From assembly GCA_036867785.1 (NCBI GenBank), contig CP145416.1:744001-808000 (forward strand): 64,000 nucleotides of DNA, given 5' to 3'. This DNA is from Plasmodiophora brassicae (lineage: Eukaryota; Endomyxa: Phytomyxea; Phytomyxea; Plasmodiophorida). Numbering within the stretch: position 1 is the stretch's first letter; each line of letters opens with the position of its first letter. This document shows, piece after piece, positions 54,144 through 63,692 of this stretch. Made by a program: the position numbers and the translations under genes. The notes below the pieces were generated by a model, which worked only from the letters and a program-made list of their open reading frames with translations, was not told where the DNA came from and did no database searches.

Positions 54144-54827
54144 ATGCGCCCGACACCGCACCTGGGGTCAGCGCTGCGGCGACGATTTAGCGCCTGGATT
54201 GCGCCTGGGGCCGTCGTCGGCACGAACGTACGGCTCGGGAAGAAGTCGTCCGTCTGGTACAACAGCGTCGTACGAGGTGCGTGCTGTGGCCGAGCGCGCG
54301 CGCGCGCTCGCTCTTGAGTGACGTGCCTGTCAGGAGACGTGGCTGTTGGACCGGAGTCGAATATTCAAGATGGGTCGGTGGTCCTGGGGGACGCCAATAG
54401 CCCAACCGCAATTGGGGTGGAATCGGTTGACGTGTTCTACGTGTGGCAATGTCCTGATGCTCTGCGTTTGGCAGAAAGGGGTCACGGTTGGGCATGCGGC
54501 CCGGATTGTGTCGAGCACGATTGGGAGTTATAGTCTCGTTGGCATCGGGTCGGTGATTGTCCATGCAGAATTGCAGGAACGATCGCAAGTGGCGGCTGGC
54601 GCCGTTGTGCATCCCGGATCCGTCGTGCAGACTGGACAGGTTCTGTGACATCCTGCCGATCGCGCTCGCTGGCACGATGATTCATTTCCTGCCTTCAGCT
54701 TTGGGGTGGCAATCCGGCCAGGTATCTTCGAGATATGAAACCAGAAGAGTCCGCCTTCCTGGAAGAATCCGCTCGCATTTACGTGAAGAACGCCGACGCG
54801 CACCGATCGAACGAACCCGTTGAGTAG
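54144..54827 (+). CDS. Gamma-carbonic-anhydrase-like left-handed beta-helix protein
   Basis: ATG 54144 (MRPTPHLGSALRRRFSAW) is a basic presequence, then VVGTNVRLGKKSSVWYNSVV. Three introns (about 54277-54332, 54419-54474, 54640-54696) join RG/DVAVGPESNIQDGSVVLGD, SPTAIG/KGVTVGHAARI, VGIGSVIVHAELQERSQVAA and QTGQ/LWGGNPARYLRDMKPEES, then FLEESARIYVKNADAHRSNE and stop. These are the hexapeptide turns and C-helix of the family, whose members form the matrix arm of mitochondrial complex I. Of the three zinc histidines only the one in VGH is seen; QDNSLVH-type and the second downstream His are replaced. So it is probably non-catalytic. Confidence 0.85.
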
Positions 54828-54958
54828 GCGCACGTCGCATGCAAGACACGAATTAGATGACAGTGTATTCGGGCCTGTCTTTGCTTGATTATGACTGAGC
54901 GTAACGGCAGAACGAATATGCTTCCTGGCGCGACGGACCCGCGATCTGAAGCGCCTAC

Positions 54959-56189
54959 CTAGTTTGGCAGCGTGATCGTGCACGACGTGGCAACGCCGTT
55001 CGCGTCGGTCGTGGTCGAGATCGGGTTTGGAACGTTGAGGAGGCCAACGCAGTTCAGGCCATCAGCCCCCAACGCTCCCCTGTTGACAGAGTGTAAGCGC
55101 TCGTCATCTGTTGCCGCAGCGTTCCACGTTACTGGAGACGGGCACAGAGGAACGTGAACAGGTTGTTGCCGGTGGCCGGGTCGACGGACGTTGCGTTCGC
55201 CGTCCACTTCGAGTCGAGCTGGATTCGGGCCGGACCGATGCTCAGAAGGTTCTGGCAGAAATCCTTCGTAGACGCCGGCGCGCATGGCGGTTGATTAACG
55301 CCCTGGCGGTACAGAGCGAGCTTGTCCATCGACTCGCCGCCATTCACGAGGATCATGCCGTCACCCAGCGGGACCAGGGCGAGTGGCGGCTCTAACGGGC
55401 AGGGATCAGATCTGATTCAGATACGCCATTTCGGGACGTACGCTGGTGCTTGGCGGCCGACAGTTCGTTCAACGCTTGCGATCCAACCAGGGCGTTGTCG
55501 TCGGCCAGGTTAGGAGCCTGGAACGCCGAGCAGCCCAGGACACCATCGACAACCTCCAGGAGACGATTGTCACTCCCGTTCGCGAGGACCGTGAAGTTCT
55601 TCAGTTTCTTGCGGTTCGCTGCGGTGTCCTGGGCCAGCTTCTTGTCTGCCGACAGCAGGTACTGGGTCACGACGTTGTCGCTTGGGTCCATGTCGACGTG
55701 GCCAAAGTCACGCGTGGTCAAGCAGGGTTTCCCATCAACGGCGGTGCCCAGTGGCGGCACGGGAACAGCCTGGGTCGCCGCGAACCACTCCTTGGCGTTG
55801 CAGAACGCCACCTGGCCGAACAGTGAGCTGCCCAGGCCGTTCACACAGTTGCCCGTCGCCAGACCGGGCCCCGTCAGCGTGATCGAGTCCGCGTTCGATC
55901 CAAACCAGAGCCCGACAACAGCGTTCTTGGGAAGCTTCGGCTTCTTCGGCATGATGGCTGGCTTCGTGCCGTCGTTGATCAACAGCGGGCTGTAGACGGA
56001 GACCTGGTTGTTGGCCGGATCGTAGACCATGCCCTCAATGAACGACGCTTGCGCCCGGTCTGTCTGGTCGCATCCTTTCACGGTGAAGGGCGTGGCCAGG
56101 CCCTTGGCCGACAACGGGTCCGCGGGAATGTTGATCACGCACTGGGCGCTGATCAGCGCCGGTAGCGCAAGCAGGACGATCGCCTTCAT
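54959..56189 (-). CDS. Secreted hypothetical protein
   Basis: ATG 56189 gives a clean signal peptide, MKAIVLLALPALISAQC. The mature part opens VINIPADPLSAKGLATPFTV then KGCDQTDRAQASFIEGMVYD and VSVYSPLLIND, the style of a secreted family found in fungi and oomycetes. Introns near 55394-55426 (short) and 55079-55131 join exons giving MILVNGGESMDKLALYRQGV, FCQNLLSIGPARIQLDSKW and NLFTFLCARLQ/GALGADGLNC, and ending TTTDANGVATSCTITLPN. Even-numbered cysteines suggest disulfides. Function is unknown; export from the cell is likely. Confidence 0.7.
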
Positions 56190-56267
56190 GGTTGGAGCGC
56201 AGTTTCACGAATAACATAGTTCAGGGGTACCCTCGTGGCACCTCATGACTGCGACCGGCTGTGACGT

Positions 56268-56342
56268 TCTCGAATATTCCGGGCCTGTCCCAGTCGCACA
56301 ACGGAAACCGCCGACACGCGGCATGCATCTCGAATATTCCGG
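56268..56342. promoter_or_regulatory. Two heat-shock-element-like boxes, 60 bp apart
   Basis: tctcgaatattccgg occurs at 56268-56282 and 56328-56342. The core GAATATTC is the inverted GAA-nn-TTC unit of heat-shock factor sites. They lie between the divergent starts of the secreted protein (56189) and the gene at 56508. Confidence 0.5.
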
Positions 56343-56507
56343 ACCACTGGCGGTCCGCCTCATGGGGTAGCCAGCGCGTTCAATCCAGAGGATGGGGCGG
56401 GGAAGTGTCGCACGCGTCCCTACGCCAGTGCTGGATCGTCATCCGGCGCAGTCGGGTGCCCGGGACGACTCTGCAGCGGCGGAGTTCCCGCGACACGACG
56501 AGGTCAG

Positions 56508-58847
56508 ATGCGGTGCACCGCGCTGGACGCCAGCCTCGGCACGCCGTACCTGCCGCCGTTCACCGATGCCGATTTCGGGGTCGGCGCCGGCCTGGCGATG
56601 CCGTTCGACAATGGGAGGACCGTGAACGACGACGGTGAGGGCCGGGTTCGTGTGTTCGCGGGCGGTGCTCGCTGATTGCGTGCAGATGGGCGATGCATGG
56701 TTGCCGTTGGCGGGTCGTACACGTTGGTCCAGAACGAGGAGATCGACCACCGGGTACAGAGCGAACGAATGCGTTGGTCGGGAGCGTCAGCGAAGTCGAT
56801 AATGACGGCGAGCACGGACTGGCTGCGGATCATGCTCCCGTTCCATGGCGTCCCGCGCCCGTTGCTCGATGGCTTGCTGCGCGAGGACATGGAATTATGG
56901 CGAATGGAACGATTCCATTACCTGCGAGGGAATTCTGTGCGACTGTTCCATTCGCATGACCACGCCGACGGCCTCCTGTTCGCGACTGGCCCCATGATGA
57001 ACTGTGTGTCCGCTGGGATCTTGTCCAGTGCACAAACGCGTTCGTCGTCGTCGTCGTCGTCGTCCAGACTCGGAAGCGGTCATCCCCGCTTCATGACTGT
57101 TCAGGATTCTGTTGATCTATCGTCGACTGTAATTCATTTGTCGCCGGTACCGCTTCAGTCGGAATCGGCGCTGCGATCTGATCAGCTTGTCGTGGCGTCC
57201 ATGAGTACCCCACAGGTTCACTTGCTGCGACTGTCCAACGTCGGCGTTGGGTCGTTCCACATTGACGACCTTCAGACGATCCCGTTAGGGCAAGCTCGCC
57301 CGTTCCCGTCGTTTGCCAACAACGTCATCCAGCATGAGTGTGCCATCCTTGCCGAGGATGGTCGAATGGTCTTGTGGGATGCTAGCGCCATGCAGACCTC
57401 GGCAGTGTTCACTGTCGAAGATGGCCCACCTGTAAGAACAGTGTCAAACCGTTCAAGTATCGACGGTTCACTCATCGTGGTGTTCGTCCAGTGGCTCCGC
57501 GGCGCCTACGCGGCACATCCGCGTGTTGTTCTCGTTGCGTCCCAACGTGCCGTTCGTCGAATTGACGTACGAGACCGTATGCAGCAAACTGCCAGGGAGG
57601 TGGTCTCTGGGTTCACTCCTGACGGACCGGCTGTCATCACCGCGTTTGATCGCTGTCCTGCAGACGCGTTTCGATTCGCGCTCGTTGACTGGTCGCGGGT
57701 GGCCCTGTACGATGAGCGCTACACGTCGCGACCGCTGCTGCAGTGGTTGCATCATCGCAACGACCAACGGCACGACCAGGTTATCGTGCACGAATTCGAC
57801 AGCGAACAGCAGGCGATTGTGACGTACTCCAGCGAGTCGTCAGCAGTCGATGTGTACCGATTCGCGTCGGATGGGCGCGTCTCGCTTGGAAACTGCCAGG
57901 CGCTGGACACTGTTGCTGGGGGTGTCGACCTGTGCGGCCTTGCCATCAGCAGTGATTTGCATCGCCATCAAGGGCCCGGCTGCGACATCATTCGTCTAAC
58001 CGGACGAGGCACCCTGATTGGGAGGCAATACCGCGTTGAGCAGGATACGAACAGTGAACGAGACCCGTGCCCTCGCGATGTCCACGAAGAACCATGCCCG
58101 GAGCTTCTTCGATCAACGTTGGTGCCGTTCGACACGATCGACATGGAGCTGACGTACAACGATATCATTCAAGATGACGGCCCTGCACTGCAGGTGCACT
58201 CTCTTGAAAGTTCGCTGTATGCGATCCTGGAAGACCTTGTCGACTTCCTAAGGCATCCAAGACCGCTGCCAGAAGTCATCGACTTCATTGTCGCCAAACA
58301 TCCTTCCCTGAACCGGCTCGCCAGCCGGACGTTCTTCGACGGGTTCAGCGCTTTCGCTGCAGGAAACGGTATCAGAATTCGGACGCAGGTGCTCCATGAC
58401 ACTGTTCAATGCACTGCTGTGGGACCCACTCCAGATCTGCCACCGGGTTCCAGCGTATGCACCTGCTCAGTGTCCGATATCGAGGATGGGACGTGGCGTC
58501 CTCGCCCATCTTGTCGATCCCTGCAGGCCTGTACTGCTCTCTGCAGCGTTGTTGTTGACGCGTCCGCGTCGATACATGAAGCCCTGCAGGCTGAACTGTT
58601 TGCAACATGGGCTCACGCCCGAATGAGCGGCGCTGCTGCGTCATCGGCATCGTCCCGGGTCGACCTGTCGCTGGACATCAACGCCTTGATTGGCATCATG
58701 TCGCAGGATGTCGAGGAGCAGCAGCCATCGGCACCGCACGCGCCCCGAAACAATCCATCCGAGGACCCACCTCATGAGATGTTCGAGAAGTTGACGCAGA
58801 CCTGGCAAGGCATGGCGGCGAACCTTCGCGACGACCGGCCGCCTTAG
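56508..58847 (+). CDS. Possible Rrn6/TAF1C-like beta-propeller factor
   Basis: Exon 1 from ATG 56508 (MRCTALDASLGTPYLPPFTD) joins across a 51-nt intron (about 56634-56684) to DGRCMVAVGGSYTLVQNEE; the rest is one long exon, about 760 residues. The middle shows weak propeller strands, including VALYDERYTSRPLLQWLHH, like the DxRxPxRPLLxWxHH line of Pol I factors Rrn6/TAF1C. A helical part (LESSLYAILEDLVDFLRHPR) and a low-complexity tail follow. The Ser run near 57040 is a TCG repeat. The family call is tentative; it may be another WD-like protein. Confidence 0.5.
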
Positions 58848-58916
58848 GTAAGCGACCCGCCGTTGCTGTCCAACAATAACTAACGCCTGCGTTGTATCGT
58901 ACAGAACGGATGTGGG

Positions 58917-59759
58917 TCAGTGCGTGACGACGCGAAGTGGCGGTTCTGATCGAAGCAGGGTCGTCGAACACGTCCTTGCGTCGCGAAGGTCGAGCTCGAT
59001 CGGTGACGGTGGCGGCTTCGCGATCGAGAACCGAACGTGCTTGGGAGCGGTGTTCTTCAGCGACCGTTGTGGCCGAATACACGGTGGGCGCATCGTGCTC
59101 GCTCTGATCCGCACCGGTGCCAACCGATGCGCCAGCTTGCCCTTGACACGTTGGGCATGTTTCTCCAACGGCGCTAAATCGATCTTTCCGACGTAAGCGC
59201 CGGTTCTCGCGTGGATGGCACGAAGACGATCAGCGTTGCTGATGCAATCGCGTAGCGCTGCGCTGTCGACGTGTGACGATGTCGTGACCCAGTGCAGCGT
59301 CTCCTGCATCCGATGGTGCACCTGGGAGAACACGCTGGTGAGGGTTGCTACGAGCAGGCGGAAGAGGAAGACGTTGAACGTCGGGTATGATTTCGCTGTG
59401 CGCACGGCGGATGCCAGCTGTTCCAGCTGGGCGATATCGGCCCGGTTCGCGTCCGTACGCGAACAAAGCACATACGCATCCATCTCCACCTCCACGACGG
59501 CAAGCGACTTCCCCGAGCAGAGCCTGCAGACGCGCTGCGGTTGCTCGTTGCCCCATCCGAGCTGGGGGAGAAACGCGGTGTACGGCGAACAGTCGTCGCA
59601 GGTGAGGAGACCGCACGAACGACAGTGGTGTCGTGCGCGGAACATTGTGAAAGGCTCGTGGCAGAACGAGCACCTTGGTCCTTCGTCTGCCCAAACGACA
59701 ATGGACCTGTTCAACGTCTGCAACGTTCGCGTCAGTTGCGCGGCGGCGACCTCGTCCAA
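58917..59759 (-). CDS. FYVE zinc-finger protein
   Basis: PI3P-binding endosomal protein. The domain has all marks: VVWADEGPRCSFC (WxxD), FRARHHCRSCG (R-x-HHCRxCG), LLTCDDCS and PQRVCRLC (RVC). It is followed by about 200 residues of helices (YPTFNVFLFRLLVATLTSVF) and a basic tail. The frame lacks an ATG before the FYVE core; the codon at 59759 is TTG. An upstream exon is therefore expected; a Met at about 59785 (ATGGGCCAG|gtacgt) is a candidate but would need an unusually short intron. It converges with the gene at 56508-58847. Confidence 0.7.
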   Translation of the reverse strand: MDEVAAAQLTRTLQTLNRSIVVWADEGPRCSFCHEPFTMFRARHHCRSCGLLTCDDCSPYTAFLPQLGWGNEQPQRVCRLCSGKSLAVVEVEMDAYVLCSRTDANRADIAQLEQLASAVRTAKSYPTFNVFLFRLLVATLTSVFSQVHHRMQETLHWVTTSSHVDSAALRDCISNADRLRAIHARTGAYVGKIDLAPLEKHAQRVKGKLAHRLAPVRIRASTMRPPCIRPQRSLKNTAPKHVRFSIAKPPPSPIELDLRDARTCSTTLLRSEPPLRVVTH

Positions 59760-60192
59760 ACGATAAGCAGACGTACCTGGCCCATTGACGGAGATCGGGC
59801 CAGTCGCCGTGGTGCTCCCTGGACTCTGGGGGGTCGATGGTCCGTGCGCAACGGCGACGCGACGTGGGCCGGCTGGGAGTACGTAGCAGCCTGCAATCGT
59901 TCCCCGGCGGTAACGTCGTTAACAGTCCATTGGTGCGCGGCCTCCTCGCGTCTGCTTCCCGCTCTACATCAACGACGAAATATGGTACACTGTCGGCACC
60001 CGCCAGATCACGCGTACCTATGCAGTGTCGAACACGAATACATTTCGTGCGACAGCAGTATTGCAACGTGTATCGAAGCGGATCACGGGGCAACAGGATC
60101 AGGTCGGCTATAGGCCGAGCAGCGCAAGACTCTGGGGGCCTTGGCAGGGGGTATCGTGCCGAGTCGAACGTCGAGATGGACCGTCCACGCGG

Positions 60193-60430
60193 CTAATCTC
60201 GAGCCGATCACCTGCGAACCTTGGAGGACTCGATGAGCCCTTAGACTCGCCCCGGAGCCGCCACCCTGCAAGACCCCAGCACAGAGGTGACAGGCCGGCT
60301 CTGCCAGGCCGGGGAAAGTGAGCGTTCTGCGAACTCCCCTACGGTCCTCGGATCCGAGAACGAGGCGCCTGCGTTAAAAGCGCGAAACACAAATAAACTA
60401 AACTAAACTAAACTAAACTAATCTCGAGCC
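60193..60430 (+). mobile_element. SINE-like (or 5'-truncated LINE) insertion with target-site repeats
   Basis: The 13-bp repeat ctaatctcgagcc flanks the insert (60193-60205 and 60418-60430). The insert, about 212 bp, is GC-rich and ends in aaataaactaaac with five CTAAA units. Direct target repeats plus a simple 3' tail are the hallmarks of LINE-driven insertion. I could not find clear pol III A and B boxes. It lies between the FYVE gene's 5' end and the gene at 60583. Confidence 0.65.
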
Positions 60431-60582
60431 AGATTCACCGTAGATGCCCTAACCTTTCGGTACTCGTTGATCGATAAGGACCCGTACCCCCAGGCGACCC
60501 AGCCGAATCATACCAACTGTACACCAAACGATCCTGTTGAGCAGCGGCGATCCAGCTCACTTATACCCCACATCGACGAAGC

Positions 60583-61932
60583 ATGGCATCGTGGGTGCGC
60601 TCCATAGTCGTCATCGCCATCGCCTTGACGACCGCTGATGCGTTAACGCTCGCCGACGGCAGCATCATCGCGACCTACGACTTCCCCAAAGGCCGCACGT
60701 CGCCATTCGTCGTTAACGCTACCTGCCGGTTCGTGGCCAGCGACAATGACATGTCGGGCGCCACCGATCGGATCGCAATCGTCACCGTTCACGATACGGC
60801 CGTCAACGTCGACACCTTGGCGTCTACCTGCCTGTCAGCTGGGTGCCGTGCCCTCGCGTTGTACACGCCGCCGTCCACTCTTCTACAGACGGCCCTGGAG
60901 CTGACCGCCTGGCAGTACGTGCCAAGGAACCCGTTCCCGATTCCCATCGTTGTGCTCGGCCGTGCCGACCCGCAGCAGATCGCCCGATTACAAACTGATG
61001 CATTCGTTCAGATCGCATCCGGTGAGTTCGAGAACCCGGCGGGGATCGCCCTGACAAGCATCCCGGTGAAGGCATTGCTGTCGTTCAATGTCGTCATCTT
61101 CTCGGCCACCATTCTGTCGGGTTTCTTCAAGCTGCTGTGTTTCGGTATCAGCAGCAACAGGAAGCCGAGGGCGATCCCGTTCCTGGCGCTCCTTCTTCTG
61201 GGCTCCATTCTATTGTTCGCCGCGTTCGGCCTGGTTCCACACGTGAACCTGGTCGTATTCAATGGCCAAGGTCTGCCATGGGCCTTCTTCCTCTATTTCT
61301 CATATGCAGATTACGGGCTATACGCGTTGGCGCGTCTAGCGGTCGGCTTGACGGGTCAGTCGTCGGCCAAGGCAGCCACTGCTGCCAGTAAGACGCAGAC
61401 CATCATCCTGCATGTACTCTTGACAGCGACCGTGGCCGGGACAGCAATAGCATTCGTGGCGCCGGTGGTGTTCACGGGACTGGGTCGTGTTCCCCTTGGG
61501 ATCGTCGTCGCCACCGGGCTGTTCATGGTGCCGGGTGTCTTCTTCTCGGTGATGAACTCGCGCAGCTTCGTCAGCCTGGTCAAGTCACTGCGATCGCCCG
61601 GGAAGAACCTGGGCGTGTCCGGGTTGGAATCGGCTGCCCGGACGAAGTTCACGTGGCGGGGCGCCTTGGCCTTGCTGTGCGGGTACTGCACGCTGCTTGG
61701 GCAGATCGTATTCCTCAGCACGCAGCACACGTCGCCATGGCATTACCTGGTGGCGCGCGGCTTCGAGAAACTGGCCGCCTCAACACATGGCCTGTGTGGC
61801 ATACTGCTTCTTCGGAACCCACCGTCGGCCCTCGACCTGTTCAATGGGACGTCCACGAAACAAAGTGGCAAAGCCGGTTCTGTGGGCACCCCTCACAAAG
61901 CCGTAATTGTCACCGCCAAGACGAAATCGTAA
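60583..61932 (+). CDS. Secreted-ectodomain multi-helix membrane protein, distant paralogue
   Basis: Intronless 449-codon frame. ATG 60583 gives signal MASWVRSIVVIAIALTTADA. A PA-like ectodomain follows (IAIVTVHDTAVNVDTLASTC, CRALALYTPPSTLL), then about seven helices (ALLSFNVVIFSATILSGFF, IPFLALLLLGSILLFAAFGL, LLTATVAGTAIAFVAPVV, WRGALALLCGYCTLLGQIVF). The layout matches the tandem pair at 47-50 kb with little sequence identity, so it may be a diverged family member. The C-tail is short and basic. Ligand or role unknown. Confidence 0.65.
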   Translation: MASWVRSIVVIAIALTTADALTLADGSIIATYDFPKGRTSPFVVNATCRFVASDNDMSGATDRIAIVTVHDTAVNVDTLASTCLSAGCRALALYTPPSTLLQTALELTAWQYVPRNPFPIPIVVLGRADPQQIARLQTDAFVQIASGEFENPAGIALTSIPVKALLSFNVVIFSATILSGFFKLLCFGISSNRKPRAIPFLALLLLGSILLFAAFGLVPHVNLVVFNGQGLPWAFFLYFSYADYGLYALARLAVGLTGQSSAKAATAASKTQTIILHVLLTATVAGTAIAFVAPVVFTGLGRVPLGIVVATGLFMVPGVFFSVMNSRSFVSLVKSLRSPGKNLGVSGLESAARTKFTWRGALALLCGYCTLLGQIVFLSTQHTSPWHYLVARGFEKLAASTHGLCGILLLRNPPSALDLFNGTSTKQSGKAGSVGTPHKAVIVTAKTKS

Positions 61933-62418
61933 ACGGTTGCTGTCTATCTAGTAAAAGGCGCACTTGGGGAAGAGAGGCACGAGCCAATCGCACCGAGGCT
62001 GCTCGAGTCGCTACCGCGTTGCGGCTGACCTACTGCCTGAGGGTTTGGAGCCCCCGTCTCAAAGCCAACTACGAATGCAGTAGCAGCCGTTCGAACGAAA
62101 CGACAATGCCAACACGATACCAGGGCACGTTTATATGAACGAGAACAGGGTCAGGAGCACATTCCAGCCGGGACCGGGATGTTGCGCGGCAGACGTCATT
62201 CGTGATCGGCCATGCCCTTCGCGGGGGCTGCCCGTCATCACGTCGGCTATGACTGTCACCGATCGGCTCCTCATCTGCCATTGCCAGTTGAAGATGGTAC
62301 TGCGGTGTGCATACCAGCCAGGACCAGACCGTGCTGATGCCACACGTTGCGTCCGGCGACTTAACGTCGGACCCGTCATGGAGGCGCGCTCGAGGCCGAG
62401 AACGCCGAGCTGCGGCAG
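61933..62418. other. Intergenic, 486 bp; probable LINE 5' leader
   Basis: No gene is supported. The 3' part likely belongs to the untranslated leader of the LINE that follows; its exact start is not visible. Confidence 0.4.
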
Positions 62419-62709
62419 ATGGTTCAGAGCTTGTTCGCGAGAATCGACTCAGCGGACCTGGCACTGGCGAACCTCGCCGGCGGATCCGGACCTGAGGCCG
62501 ACGCTGCCGATCGTGTTGCGGCGCTCGAGACCAAGGTCGACGAGATCGGCCGGCGTGTTGCCGCCATGGATCAGCCGATGACCCAGTGGCCTCCCGCTGG
62601 CGCCCTGAGCTATGTCGGGGCCGTCGAGAACGCCGCAGGAGCCGGAGTGCCGGACCTCCAGCGCCAGACGTTCGCCGGCACCCAGCGACGATGGCATCGT
62701 GGGATATGA
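62419..62709 (+). CDS. LINE N-terminal coiled-coil frame
   Basis: ATG 62419, 96 codons. AADRVAALETKVDEIGRRVA is a trimer-type coiled coil as found at the head of L1-like ORF1 proteins. The stop overlaps ORF1 in another frame, so either ORF1 is broken by a one-base shift or this is a separate small ORF. Confidence 0.45.
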   Translation: MVQSLFARIDSADLALANLAGGSGPEADAADRVAALETKVDEIGRRVAAMDQPMTQWPPAGALSYVGAVENAAGAGVPDLQRQTFAGTQRRWHRGI

Positions 62710-63692
62710 CTTCGGTCTACGTCCGCGGTATTCGCCGCCAAGCGCTCGGGCGCGTTGGTTCGCTGCTGAAGACCTGCGGCGTCGACATCCGCAAGGTCGT
62801 CGAGATTTCGTTCTTGCGGGCCTCCAGCACGCTGGAGGTCTGGACGTATGATCACGAGCGTGACGGCCTCGTCTACTCGCTGCGTCGCGCCGGGCTTGTC
62901 GTTCTTGAGGGCATGCGCCCGACGGACCCGTCCCTGCTCGGGACGAAGGCGTTCCTGAAGCTGACGCCTGAGCAGCAGCAGCAGTCCGCTGCCGAGCACT
63001 TCGTCGAACGGCTCAGGCGCATCACGTCGCTGGTTGACAGCAACCTGCGCCGTTGCGCCCGCCGTCAGTTCGCCGCGATGCTCGACGAGCAGGTGCGCGA
63101 ACACGACGTCCCACGAGACCAGGTCGACCGCGCCCCCGGCGCGAATGCAGAAGAGTGCGCTGAGCGTCGAAGCAACTCAAGAAGCCGCCGAGCCTCGAAA
63201 CGCCCACAGCCGCCACCGATCGTGCCTGTGCCGCTGACGGCGTCGGCACAAGGGGTGGACCCGTCAGGAGCCGAACGTGTTGCCGCTGACGACGACGACA
63301 GCCGCACCTTCATGGACACGGCGCCGCTCGACGTCATTGCCCGCCGCCGCAGGACGACCGACGACGACGACGTCGAATCCGAGCGCCCGACGACGTATAA
63401 CGCTGCAGGTGCTGGAGGCACGACGCATCGACGCAAGCGCAGGCCGCGTCGGCGCCCTGCGAACGCGTCTGAGCGTGCTGGGCAGGCAGCGGAGGTGCCC
63501 GCGCCTCCCGATGCCCCGCCCGACGCCCTGTCGGACCGCGACGGTCTGATCCAACTGCCCTCCGTCGCTGACGTACCGCCCCAGCTGCCCCCGACCAACA
63601 CGATGGCCGGCGAGCGCAGCGAACTGCCGGACTCGACACCCGAAGTCGAGTCGGCAGAGCCGCCCACTTCCAGTTCCATCTCGCGATGTTGA
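62691..63692 (+). CDS. LINE ORF1 protein
   Basis: ATG 62691 (MASWDMTSVYVRGIRRQALG). MTSVYVRGI, RKVVEISFLRASSTLEVWTY and YSLRRAGLVVLEGMRPTDPS give an RRM-like alternation, as in LINE RNA-binding ORF1 proteins. A long basic and proline-rich tail follows (THRRKRRPRRRPAN), ending SSISRC. The frame is also open back to 62586. It presumably coats the element's RNA. Confidence 0.6.
   Translation: MASWDMTSVYVRGIRRQALGRVGSLLKTCGVDIRKVVEISFLRASSTLEVWTYDHERDGLVYSLRRAGLVVLEGMRPTDPSLLGTKAFLKLTPEQQQQSAAEHFVERLRRITSLVDSNLRRCARRQFAAMLDEQVREHDVPRDQVDRAPGANAEECAERRSNSRSRRASKRPQPPPIVPVPLTASAQGVDPSGAERVAADDDDSRTFMDTAPLDVIARRRRTTDDDDVESERPTTYNAAGAGGTTHRRKRRPRRRPANASERAGQAAEVPAPPDAPPDALSDRDGLIQLPSVADVPPQLPPTNTMAGERSELPDSTPEVESAEPPTSSSISRC

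Noticed and set aside
54296-54315. CG-alternating palindrome as a regulatory hairpin
   Set aside because: It is inside the first intron of the carbonic-anhydrase-like gene and is simple-sequence; no other support.
60393-60420. TAAAC tandem units as an interstitial telomere repeat
   Set aside because: The unit lacks the G-run of known telomeres and lies exactly at the end of an insert with target-site repeats, so a retroelement tail explains it better.
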